Shown: positions 1 to 5,226 of the stretch, piece by piece
How positions within the stretch are numbered: the first letter of the stretch is position 1
Layout of the letters: each line of letters begins with the position of its first letter
Source: an uncultured Rhodobacter sp.
Lineage (GTDB): Bacteria > Pseudomonadota > Alphaproteobacteria > Rhodobacterales > Rhodobacteraceae
Assembly (NCBI GenBank): GCA_937901435.1
Contig: CALGTJ010000523.1
Coordinates: forward strand, 1-9,609
Length of the DNA stretch: 9,609 nt
Direction of reading: 5' to 3'
The notes under the pieces: generated by a model
What the model saw: the letters and a program-made list of their open reading frames with translations, nothing else
Databases searched by the model: none
Told to the model about the DNA's origin: nothing
Program-made: the position numbers and the translations under genes

Positions 1-2
1 CT

Positions 3-119
3 CATCATGCGATCCACCTTAACAACTGGTCCGAAATTCCGCGACCACCTCTATCCGATAACGACTTGTTACCTTTAATCGCGGTAAAACGAATAGCAGG
101 GGCAGGAAAAGTGAGATGA
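3..119 (+). CDS. Possible C-terminal end of an upstream gene (partial)
   Basis: The third forward frame is open from the left edge to a TGA at 117-119, giving 38 residues that end in AVKRIAGAGKVR. The stop lies only 4 bases before the ATG of the Hpt gene, the spacing expected of two genes in one operon. I do not recognise the sequence, no domain can be assigned from this tail, and its third codon positions are not strongly GC-biased. An open run of this length can occur by chance in GC-rich DNA. The alternative is that 1-123 is simply a leader or promoter region of the Hpt gene. The sequence to the left of the window would decide. Confidence 0.25.
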   Translation, partial: HHAIHLNNWSEIPRPPLSDNDLLPLIAVKRIAGAGKVR

Positions 120-123
120 ACCT

Positions 124-456
124 ATGATTGATTGGCAGCGTGTAACACAACTCCGCACTGAAATTGGCGAAGACGATTTTTTTGAGGTCGTTGAGTTGTT
201 TTTGGAGGAGGTGGATGAAATCGTAACCCGCCTGCGGCGTGCGCCTGATCCAAAGCTGTTCGAACAGGATATGCATTTCCTGAAAGGCAGCGCGCTTAAT
301 CTCGGCTTTCGCGCTCTTGGCAAGATCTGCGCTAGCTATGAAAACAGTGCCGCCGCTGGAAACGTCCAAGAGGTCAAACCACGTGAGGTGGTTGCAATTT
401 ACGAGTCCTCTCGAAACGAGCTTTTGGCCTGCTTTCAGGCCTTGGAGGCCGCGTAA
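124..456 (+). CDS. Small Hpt-domain phosphotransfer protein
   Basis: This 110-residue protein is essentially a single histidine phosphotransfer (Hpt) domain. Such proteins pass a phosphoryl group between receiver domains of two-component or phosphorelay systems in the cytoplasm. The signature is visible at residues 51-61, HFLKGSALNLG. His51 is the expected phosphorylated residue, followed by the conserved Lys and Gly-Ser. The rest reads as amphipathic helices, as expected for a four-helix bundle. There is no kinase, receiver or output domain, and no histidine kinase or response regulator inside the window, so its partners are unknown. A GAG at 113-115 is a weak ribosome-binding site. A three-codon mini-ORF (ATG at 116) ends in a TGA that overlaps this start, so translation may be coupled. 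The gene converges on ilvA with 8 bases between them. The family call is secure; the pathway is not. Confidence 0.85.
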   Translation: MIDWQRVTQLRTEIGEDDFFEVVELFLEEVDEIVTRLRRAPDPKLFEQDMHFLKGSALNLGFRALGKICASYENSAAAGNVQEVKPREVVAIYESSRNELLACFQALEAA

Positions 457-464
457 AAGCGTTT

Positions 465-1712
465 CTAGATAACGAACTCTGACAAAAGCTCGTCACTTGT
501 GATGTCCCGATAAGCAAAGCCTGCTGTTTTGAGTTTTTCAAAAAGAACCGCAAAGTTCGAGGCTTTCTTAGTTTCGATCCCGATTAAGACCGATCCAAAG
601 TTGCGGGCAGATTTTTTCAGATACTCAAATCGCGCGATGTCATCATCGGGCCCAAGCATTTCAAGGAAATCCCGCAATGCGCCGGGGCGCTGCGGCAAGC
701 GCAGGATAAAATACTTCTTGATCCCAGAGTATCTCTGGGCACGCTCCTTGACCTCTGGCAGACGCTCGAAATCGAAATTGCCGCCTGAGGTGACGCAAAC
801 AACCCGTTTGCCTTTCAGAACCGGTGCAAGCTCGTCGAGCACATCAATGGACAGGGCACCAGCCGGTTCCAATACGATGCCTTCGATGTTCAGCATCTCA
901 AGGATCGTGGTGCAAATTCGATCCTCGGGTGCAGACAGAACCCGCTGTGGGTCGATATCGCGCAGATATTCAAAATTCCGCTCTCCGATGCGCGCGACAG
1001 CGGCCCCATCGACAAACGTATCGACAGAGGGCAACGTCACAAGCTCTTTCGCCTTTAACGCAGCGGTCAGACTGGTGCCGCCACTGGGCTCGACAAAGTA
1101 AAATTCGACCTCTGGCGCGACATCGGACATGTAGCGACACACACCCGACGACAACCCGCCTCCACCAACCGGCAGAATGACAACATCCGGCGATTGACCC
1201 ATCTGCGCCAGCATTTCCACCGCGACAGAGGCCTGACCCTCGATCACGTCCTCATCGTCAAAAGGTGCAAGGAAATGCGCACCGACCTGATCACAATAGG
1301 CCTTTGCCGAGGCGAGTGTATTGTCGAAATAATCCCCGGTCAGGCGAACCTCAACTGCGTCCCCGCCAAACACATTGGTCTTCTGGATCTTCTGTTGCGG
1401 TGTGGTCACGGGCATGAAAATCACGCCTTTGACACCAAAATGACGACAGACATATGCCACGCCCTGCGCATGATTGCCCGCACTCGCGCAGACAAACGTC
1501 GCCTGATCCGGATTCTTGCCCAAAACCTTGCGCATCGCATTGAAGGCGCCGCGGATCTTGTAGGATCGTACCGGGCTTAGATCCTCGCGTTTAAGCCAGA
1601 TATCGGCGTCATATTTCAGGGACAGGTGGTCATTGCGCAGCAAAGGCGTGCGCTCGAACACAGACCGCATCGCCGTTTCGGCAATCTTGGCGTATTTCGC
1701 AAAATCATTCAT
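465..1712 (-). CDS. ilvA: Threonine ammonia-lyase (threonine dehydratase), biosynthetic, short form
   Basis: IlvA is a cytoplasmic pyridoxal-phosphate enzyme that deaminates threonine to 2-oxobutanoate, the first committed step of isoleucine synthesis. The protein has 415 residues from ATG 1712. A GTG at 1715 would add one residue, and the weak GAGAG upstream does not separate the two. Visible landmarks are the cofactor lysine in SYKIRGA (Lys52), the substrate loop SAGNHAQG (77-84), the phosphate-binding glycine loop PVGGGG (181-186) and CVTSGGN near residue 306. Residues about 331-415 form one ACT-like regulatory domain (KYFILRLPQRPGALRDF onward). One such domain and a length near 420 match the Bacillus/Corynebacterium-type enzyme rather than the roughly 510-residue, two-domain E. 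coli form. Isoleucine feedback through this domain is expected from the family, not shown here. It diverges from argG; no leader peptide or attenuator is visible. Confidence 0.95.
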   Translation of the reverse strand: MNDFAKYAKIAETAMRSVFERTPLLRNDHLSLKYDADIWLKREDLSPVRSYKIRGAFNAMRKVLGKNPDQATFVCASAGNHAQGVAYVCRHFGVKGVIFMPVTTPQQKIQKTNVFGGDAVEVRLTGDYFDNTLASAKAYCDQVGAHFLAPFDDEDVIEGQASVAVEMLAQMGQSPDVVILPVGGGGLSSGVCRYMSDVAPEVEFYFVEPSGGTSLTAALKAKELVTLPSVDTFVDGAAVARIGERNFEYLRDIDPQRVLSAPEDRICTTILEMLNIEGIVLEPAGALSIDVLDELAPVLKGKRVVCVTSGGNFDFERLPEVKERAQRYSGIKKYFILRLPQRPGALRDFLEMLGPDDDIARFEYLKKSARNFGSVLIGIETKKASNFAVLFEKLKTAGFAYRDITSDELLSEFVI

Positions 1713-1821
1713 CACTTGAAACTATCTCTCTGACCAAACCGCGTCCATTCGAAACCGCCTTGAGGGTTCGTCGAAAACCAAATAGACCGCGCCCTTGAAA
1801 TTATACCTTTGGAGAGAGCCT
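1713..1821. promoter_or_regulatory. Divergent ilvA/argG intergenic region
   Basis: These 109 bases must hold the promoters of both ilvA (leftward) and argG (rightward). A possible argG -35 is TTGAGG at 1760-1765, but the hexamer 17 bases on (TAGACC, 1783-1788) is a poor -10, so no promoter is called. Two similar short words, TTCGAAACC (1748-1756) and TCGAAAACC (1771-1779), stand 23 bases apart and could be half-sites. The argG ribosome-binding site GGAGAG lies at 1811-1816. No T-box, riboswitch or leader peptide is evident. Confidence 0.4.
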
Positions 1822-3051
1822 ATGTCCGCCCCCAAACCCGCCCCCAAGAAAGTCGTTCTTGCCTATTCCGGCGGTCTCGACACCTCGATTATCCTGAAAT
1901 GGCTTCAGACTGAATACGGGTGCGAGGTCGTGACATTTACCGCCGATCTCGGTCAGGGCGAAGAGCTGGAACCAGCGCGCGCCAAGGCCGAACTGATGGG
2001 CGCAAGTGCGATTTACATCGAAGATCTGCGCGAAGAATTCGTGCGCGATTTTGTGTTCCCGATGTTCCGGGCGAATGCGCTGTACGAGGGTCTATATCTG
2101 CTGGGCACCTCGATTGCGCGACCGCTGATTTCAAAACGTCTGGTCGAAATCGCAGCCTTGGAAAACGCCGACGCTGTGGCGCATGGTGCAACAGGCAAAG
2201 GGAACGACCAGGTTCGTTTTGAACTGGCCGCCTACGCGTTGAACCCAGATATCAAGGTCATCGCCCCGTGGCGTGAATGGGACCTTAGCAGCCGCACCAA
2301 GCTGATTGATTTCGCTGAAAAGAACCAGATCCCGATCGCCAAGGACAAGCGCGGAGAAGCGCCGTTTAGTGTCGATGCCAATCTGCTGCACACGTCGTCC
2401 GAAGGCAAAGTTCTGGAAAACCCCGCCGACGAGGCCCCTGATTACGTCTATCAGCGCACGGTTCACCCCGAAGATGCGCCCAATACGCCCGAATATATCG
2501 AGGTTGGGTTTGAAAAAGGCGACGCCGTGTCGATCAATGGCGAGGCAATGTCGCCTGCGACGATCCTTACCAAGCTGAACGAATTGGGCGGCAAGCACGG
2601 GATCGGGCGTCTTGATTTGGTCGAGGGTCGCTTTGTCGGGATGAAATCGCGCGGGATTTACGAAACCCCCGGCGGCACTCTTTTGTTAGAGGCGCATCGC
2701 GGCATTGAATCGATTACACTGGATCGCGGCGCGGCGCATCTCAAGGACGAGTTGATGCCAAAATACGCAGAACTGATCTACAACGGTTTTTGGTTCAGCC
2801 CCGAACGCGAGATGTTGCAAGCCCTGATCGACAAAAGCCAAGAGCATGTGACAGGCACCGTGCGTCTCAAGCTGTACAAAGGCCTCGCCCGCACTGTGGG
2901 TCGGTGGTCGGATCACTCGCTGTATTCCGAAGCGCATGTGACGTTCGAGGATGACGCCGGTGCCTACGATCAAAAGGACGCCGCTGGCTTTATCCAATTG
3001 AACGCGTTGCGTCTTAAGTTGCTCGCTGCACGGGACAAGCGTCTGAAATAG
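1822..3051 (+). CDS. argG: Argininosuccinate synthase
   Basis: ArgG joins citrulline and aspartate, using ATP (via a citrullyl-AMP intermediate), to make argininosuccinate, the penultimate step of arginine synthesis in the cytoplasm. The protein has 409 residues, the usual length of the family's common short form. The ATP pyrophosphatase-type P-loop AYSGGLDTS is at residues 14-22. Other typical stretches are the [13 protein letters not shown] segment, WREWDL, and [11 protein letters not shown] toward the C-terminal multimerisation half. An upstream in-frame start at 1795 would add nine residues, but ATG 1822 is preferred because GGAGAG sits 5 bases before it and because the family normally begins just ahead of the P-loop. 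It stands alone, divergent from ilvA. The hairpin after it lacks a T-run on this strand, so its own terminator is uncertain. Confidence 0.97.
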   Translation: MSAPKPAPKKVVLAYSGGLDTSIILKWLQTEYGCEVVTFTADLGQGEELEPARAKAELMGASAIYIEDLREEFVRDFVFPMFRANALYEGLYLLGTSIARPLISKRLVEIAALENADAVAHGATGKGNDQVRFELAAYALNPDIKVIAPWREWDLSSRTKLIDFAEKNQIPIAKDKRGEAPFSVDANLLHTSSEGKVLENPADEAPDYVYQRTVHPEDAPNTPEYIEVGFEKGDAVSINGEAMSPATILTKLNELGGKHGIGRLDLVEGRFVGMKSRGIYETPGGTLLLEAHRGIESITLDRGAAHLKDELMPKYAELIYNGFWFSPEREMLQALIDKSQEHVTGTVRLKLYKGLARTVGRWSDHSLYSEAHVTFEDDAGAYDQKDAAGFIQLNALRLKLLAARDKRLK

Positions 3052-3068
3052 AAATCTGAAATCAAACA

Positions 3069-3097
3069 GGCCCGGATCGAGGGGATCGATCCGGGCC
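3069..3097 (-). terminator. Strong hairpin, probable terminator of the minus-strand 3148-3558 gene
   Basis: A perfect 12-bp stem (3069-3080 with 3086-3097, arm GGCCCGGATCGA) closes a 5-base GGGGA loop. Read on the minus strand, it is followed by TGTTTGATTT (3068 down to 3059), T-rich enough for intrinsic termination. Read on the plus strand, the following bases are CCGCTGAGAA, with no T-run. It therefore fits best as the terminator of the DUF7282-like gene, which ends 50 bases away, with at most weak action on argG. Confidence 0.7.
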
Positions 3098-3099
3098 CC

Positions 3100-3135
3100 G
3101 CTGAGAAGGCAGAGAGTGAAAAGCGTCCTTTCAGC
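3100..3135. other. Second, weaker dyad between argG and the small secreted-protein gene
   Basis: GCTGA (3100-3104) plus AAGG (3106-3109) pairs with CCTT (3127-3130) plus TCAGC (3131-3135), giving a 9-bp stem with one bulged G and a 17-base loop. It lies just 3' of the minus-strand stop codon and next to the strong terminator hairpin. It may help 3'-end formation or stability of that transcript. No T-run follows on either strand. Confidence 0.3.
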
Positions 3136-3147
3136 GATGCTGTGATA

Positions 3148-3558
3148 CTACTTGGCAGACACGACAGCCATGACCAGGTTACCGTCAACGCGCACGGGTC
3201 CATCTTCTTTGGCTCCCAGCGAATACTCAAAACCACCCACGGCCATACCGCCGTCTTCACCATGCAACATCAGCATTACTTTTTCGCCAGTCGCGACAGG
3301 CTCTGTCAGAATGGCGACAATATCAGTGTTCTCACCGGCGCGCAGGGGCGAATAGCCAATGACCGGACCGGGCTTCATGCCATCCGTCGTCTTGTGAACC
3401 ACCAGCCAACCATTTGCAGGGGCAATGATTTTTGACGCCGAGACGGTGCCACCAGACATGTCCTGATCCATGCCTTCGACCATTGGCGCGGCGTGGCCAC
3501 CGGCGAATGCGGTGTTGGCGGACAGGATGATTGCGGCGGTTGTCAGTGCGAATTTCAT
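3148..3558 (-). CDS. Small exported protein, DUF7282-like
   Basis: This 136-residue protein starts with a clear Sec signal peptide, MKFALTTAAIILSANTAFA, with likely cleavage at AFA|GG. The mature form of about 117 residues should therefore be periplasmic or secreted; there is no lipobox and no further membrane segment. The mature part is mostly predicted beta strand. It contains VVHKTTDGMKPGPVIGYSPL and, later, LMLHGEDGGMAVGGFEY, a pattern I associate with the DUF7282 family of unknown function. That assignment is from memory of the pattern, not a search. The histidine in MLHGEDGG and a Met/His-containing mature N-terminus (GGHAAPMVEGMDQDM) could bind metal, but this is speculative. The start is supported by GGGAGA 7 bases upstream. 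It follows the sulfotransferase-like gene by 78 bases on the same strand, but an AT-rich dyad between them suggests separate transcription. Confidence 0.75.
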   Translation of the reverse strand: MKFALTTAAIILSANTAFAGGHAAPMVEGMDQDMSGGTVSASKIIAPANGWLVVHKTTDGMKPGPVIGYSPLRAGENTDIVAILTEPVATGEKVMLMLHGEDGGMAVGGFEYSLGAKEDGPVRVDGNLVMAVVSAK

Positions 3559-3624
3559 AGTAATTCTCCCATTTTAGTACCAAGCCCGACGTCTTGCCGG
3601 GTATGAGAGAGACACGCGGCGTCG

Positions 3625-3659
3625 CAAAAAAAAGTTTCAGAAAATTAGGTCTTTTTTTG
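3625..3659 (-). terminator. AT-rich dyad with T-run at the 3' end of the sulfotransferase-like gene
   Basis: On the minus strand, CAAAAAAAG (3659-3651) faces CTTTTTTTTG (3634-3625) across a 16-base loop holding the stop codon (3637-3639). The stem is nearly all A-T pairs, so it is weaker than a textbook terminator, but it ends in eight consecutive T residues. It is the only candidate terminator between the two minus-strand genes. Confidence 0.3.
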
Positions 3660-4365
3660 AAAATTCTTTTAACTCATTGTAATAAAGCAGACTTTCGTTT
3701 TCTAAATCCTCATAAGCACCAGCCAATTCTGGCAAAGCGCCTTCTACCCCGGCAAATCCCGTGCTGTTATGAACCGCCCCGTACCAATGCGCAGCCCACA
3801 CGCCGTCAGCGGGATGACCGCCCTTTGGCCAACTCAACATCGCGGGATCAAAGGGCAGGTCCAGCGCGGCGCATAACCCCTTCAATGCCAACGAAGGGTT
3901 CGCGCGAATATCCGTACTGTCGATCACGATGGGCAACTGGCCAAGGCGGCGGACATAATCGAACACCTCGAACTGCTGGCGAAATCCGATATCATTGGCG
4001 GTCGGGTCATCGCGTTTCGCGGCATAACTGGCGATCACCCGCGCGGGATGTCGGATCAGAAAGACATTGCTAACCTCGCCAATCCAACTGCGATCAAAAC
4101 CGGGGATCATGTGTTGGGTCATGTGTTTTTGGTAAAAATGAGGCTTGTTGTCTGGAATAGAACCTACACACGCGGCGATCACTTTGTTCGGGTCGGTTTC
4201 TCCACTAGCAAGAATCTGATCTCGCATCGGATGATCAAGGCGCGTCGATGCCAGATAGGCCGTATAAAACGGCTCGTCCCAAACCGCGAAGTCGGCCCTT
4301 TGACCAAAGGCATACATCATCGCAGTCGACAGATTACGCGGCCCAGACCACATCGCAATGCGCAT
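3637..4365 (-). CDS. Sulfotransferase-like P-loop protein
   Basis: The 242-residue protein begins [17 protein letters not shown]. This resembles the 5'-phosphosulfate-binding loop of sulfotransferases, which transfer sulfate from PAPS to a hydroxyl or amine. A second matching stretch, [18 protein letters not shown] (101-118), resembles the 3'-phosphate-binding element (Arg then Ser). The fold assignment is reasonable, but the substrate cannot be read from sequence, and many such bacterial proteins are untested. There is no signal peptide, so it is cytoplasmic. ATG 4365 is chosen because GGAGAGG lies 3 bases before it and family members begin at this MWSGPRN segment. Starts at 4377 (ATG) and 4398 (GTG) are possible; the last would run into the dyad repeats. 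The final 25 or so codons are very AT-rich compared with the rest (see findings). It diverges from msrA. Confidence 0.75.
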   Translation of the reverse strand: MRIAMWSGPRNLSTAMMYAFGQRADFAVWDEPFYTAYLASTRLDHPMRDQILASGETDPNKVIAACVGSIPDNKPHFYQKHMTQHMIPGFDRSWIGEVSNVFLIRHPARVIASYAAKRDDPTANDIGFRQQFEVFDYVRRLGQLPIVIDSTDIRANPSLALKGLCAALDLPFDPAMLSWPKGGHPADGVWAAHWYGAVHNSTGFAGVEGALPELAGAYEDLENESLLYYNELKEFSKKDLIF

Positions 4366-4393
4366 TTGCCTCTCCATCTTGGCTGTCACAAGA

Positions 4394-4425
4394 GTCACCC
4401 TTACGTGACCTCACGCGCCAGTGAC
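4394..4425. promoter_or_regulatory. Tandem dyads TCAC-N6-GTGAC, candidate operator
   Basis: GTCAC (4394-4398) and GTGAC (4405-4409) form a dyad with a 6-base spacer. TCAC (4411-4414) and GTGA (4421-4424) form a second with the same spacer. The two units repeat at exactly 16 bases, and another GTCAC lies at 4385-4389. The cluster occupies the short divergent region between the sulfotransferase-like gene and msrA, where a dimeric regulator could control either or both. No regulator gene lies nearby, and no convincing -35/-10 pair could be placed around it. Confidence 0.4.
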
Positions 4426-4434
4426 TTGCGACAA

Positions 4435-4474
4435 AGCGCCTCTTTGATCACCCTGACACCCAAAGAGGAGCGCT
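4435..4474 (+). promoter_or_regulatory. Hairpin covering the msrA ribosome-binding site
   Basis: The 5' arm AGCGCCTCTTTG (4435-4446) pairs with CAAAGAG (4461-4467) and GCGCT (4470-4474), leaving GA (4468-4469) bulged. This is a 12-bp stem with a 14-base loop. The Shine-Dalgarno GAGGAG (4465-4470) lies inside the 3' arm, and the msrA start follows at 4480. Folding would hide the ribosome-binding site. It can form only if transcription starts at or before 4435, which the sequence does not establish. Confidence 0.5.
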
Positions 4475-4479
4475 ATGAC

Positions 4480-5151
4480 ATGCCCACCACATTCAACACG
4501 ATGAAACCCGTTCTGCTGATTGCCGCAATTATGGCCGGGATTTTTGCAGAATGCACTCAGGCAAAAGCCGCCGACACCAGAACCGCCGTTCTTGCCGGTG
4601 GTTGTTTTTGGTGCGTCGAGGCCGATTTCGAGGCCGTGCCCGGTGTGATCGAGGCCGTCTCTGGTTTCACCGGCGGCACTGTGGCCGACCCAAGCTATAA
4701 ACAAGTGGTCCGGGGTGGTACTGGCCATCTTGAGGCGGTCGAGATCACTTATGACCCTGACGTCATCGCCTATGACCAAATCCTGAATATGTTCCTGCGG
4801 TCGATTGACCCTACCGACGCGGGTGGCCAGTTCTGTGATCGCGGCGATAGCTATGCTACGGCAATTTTCGTGTCTAATCCGGCTGAAAAGACCAGCGCAG
4901 AGGCGGCTGTTTCGACTGCGCAAAAGGATTTGGGTATGGCAATCGTAACCCCTATCCGCGACGCTGGTGCGTTCTACGCGGCAGAGGATTATCATCAGGA
5001 TTACTACAAGCAGCAGACAACAGTCTTGACACGTTTTGGTCCGATCTCAAAAGCGAAGGCCTATAAACGCTATCGCAACGCCTGCGGTCGGGATGCGCGG
5101 GTCAAGGCGCTTTGGGGCGACGCCGCCCCGTTTGTGAAGGGCGCGTCATAA
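4480..5151 (+). CDS. msrA: Exported peptide-methionine (S)-S-oxide reductase MsrA
   Basis: MsrA reduces the S form of methionine sulfoxide in proteins back to methionine. The catalytic motif GGCFWC is at residues 40-45, with Cys42 the expected sulfenic-acid cysteine. [15 protein letters not shown], the FCDRGDSY segment (118-125) and YHQDYY follow. Cys202 in CGRD is the likely resolving cysteine and Cys45 or Cys119 could also take part. The first 30 residues form a signal peptide (hydrophobic run [13 protein letters not shown], cleavage near QAKA|AD), so the enzyme should act in the periplasm. There is no MsrB domain. ATG 4480 gives 223 residues and is 9 bases after GAGGAG; ATG 4501, just before the hydrophobic run, is a good alternative. 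The open frame continues far upstream to 4048, but that part is antisense to the sulfotransferase-like gene and is not MsrA. mutS follows 75 bases later. Confidence 0.93.
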   Translation: MPTTFNTMKPVLLIAAIMAGIFAECTQAKAADTRTAVLAGGCFWCVEADFEAVPGVIEAVSGFTGGTVADPSYKQVVRGGTGHLEAVEITYDPDVIAYDQILNMFLRSIDPTDAGGQFCDRGDSYATAIFVSNPAEKTSAEAAVSTAQKDLGMAIVTPIRDAGAFYAAEDYHQDYYKQQTTVLTRFGPISKAKAYKRYRNACGRDARVKALWGDAAPFVKGAS

Positions 5152-5158
5152 CCAAGGC

Positions 5159-5175
5159 GTAAACAGCGCTTTTAC
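5159..5175. other. Near-palindrome centred on AGCGCT after msrA
   Basis: GTAAA (5159-5163) and TTTAC (5171-5175) flank the perfect hexamer palindrome AGCGCT (5165-5170), with one unpaired C on the left. It lies 7 bases after the msrA stop and about 50 before mutS. It could be a binding site or a remnant of a terminator stem; it is too small to decide. Confidence 0.25.
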
Positions 5176-5195
5176 CCATAGACGAGGTTTTGTAA

Positions 5196-5224
5196 GGTCC
5201 CCCAACGGTACATCCGGGGGGATC
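5196..5224 (+). promoter_or_regulatory. GC-rich hairpin directly before the mutS start codon
   Basis: GGTCCCCC (5196-5203) pairs with GGGGGATC (5217-5224) in 8 bp including one G-U pair. After two unpaired A, CGG (5206-5208) pairs with CCG (5214-5216) around a TACAT loop. The 3' arm contains the only G-rich sequence that could act as a mutS ribosome-binding site and ends 2 bases before the GTG start. It could also be read as an msrA terminator, but no T-run follows. Limited translation of mutS is the simplest inference. Confidence 0.5.
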
Positions 5225-5226
5225 AC

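Noticed and set aside
66..94. Promoter or TTACC-N9-GGTAA operator before the Hpt gene
   Set aside because: The -35-like TTGTTA has no matching -10, and a 5-bp dyad is too short to support a call; the region may also be coding.
426..441. GGCCTG-CTTT-CAGGCC hairpin at the end of the Hpt gene as a terminator
   Set aside because: The stem is only 6 bp, lies within the coding sequence and is not followed by a T-run on either strand.
2131..2598. 155-codon minus-strand open frame inside argG
   Set aside because: It is antisense to a complete, well-conserved argG, with no recognisable domain.
4048..4479. Long in-frame upstream extension of msrA on the plus strand
   Set aside because: Most of it is antisense to the sulfotransferase-like gene. 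It has no MsrA homology, and a good ribosome-binding site plus signal peptide begin at 4480.
5170..5198. Separate mutS promoter (TTTTAC with TAAGGT)
   Set aside because: Both hexamers match the consensus poorly, so I could not support it over read-through from msrA.
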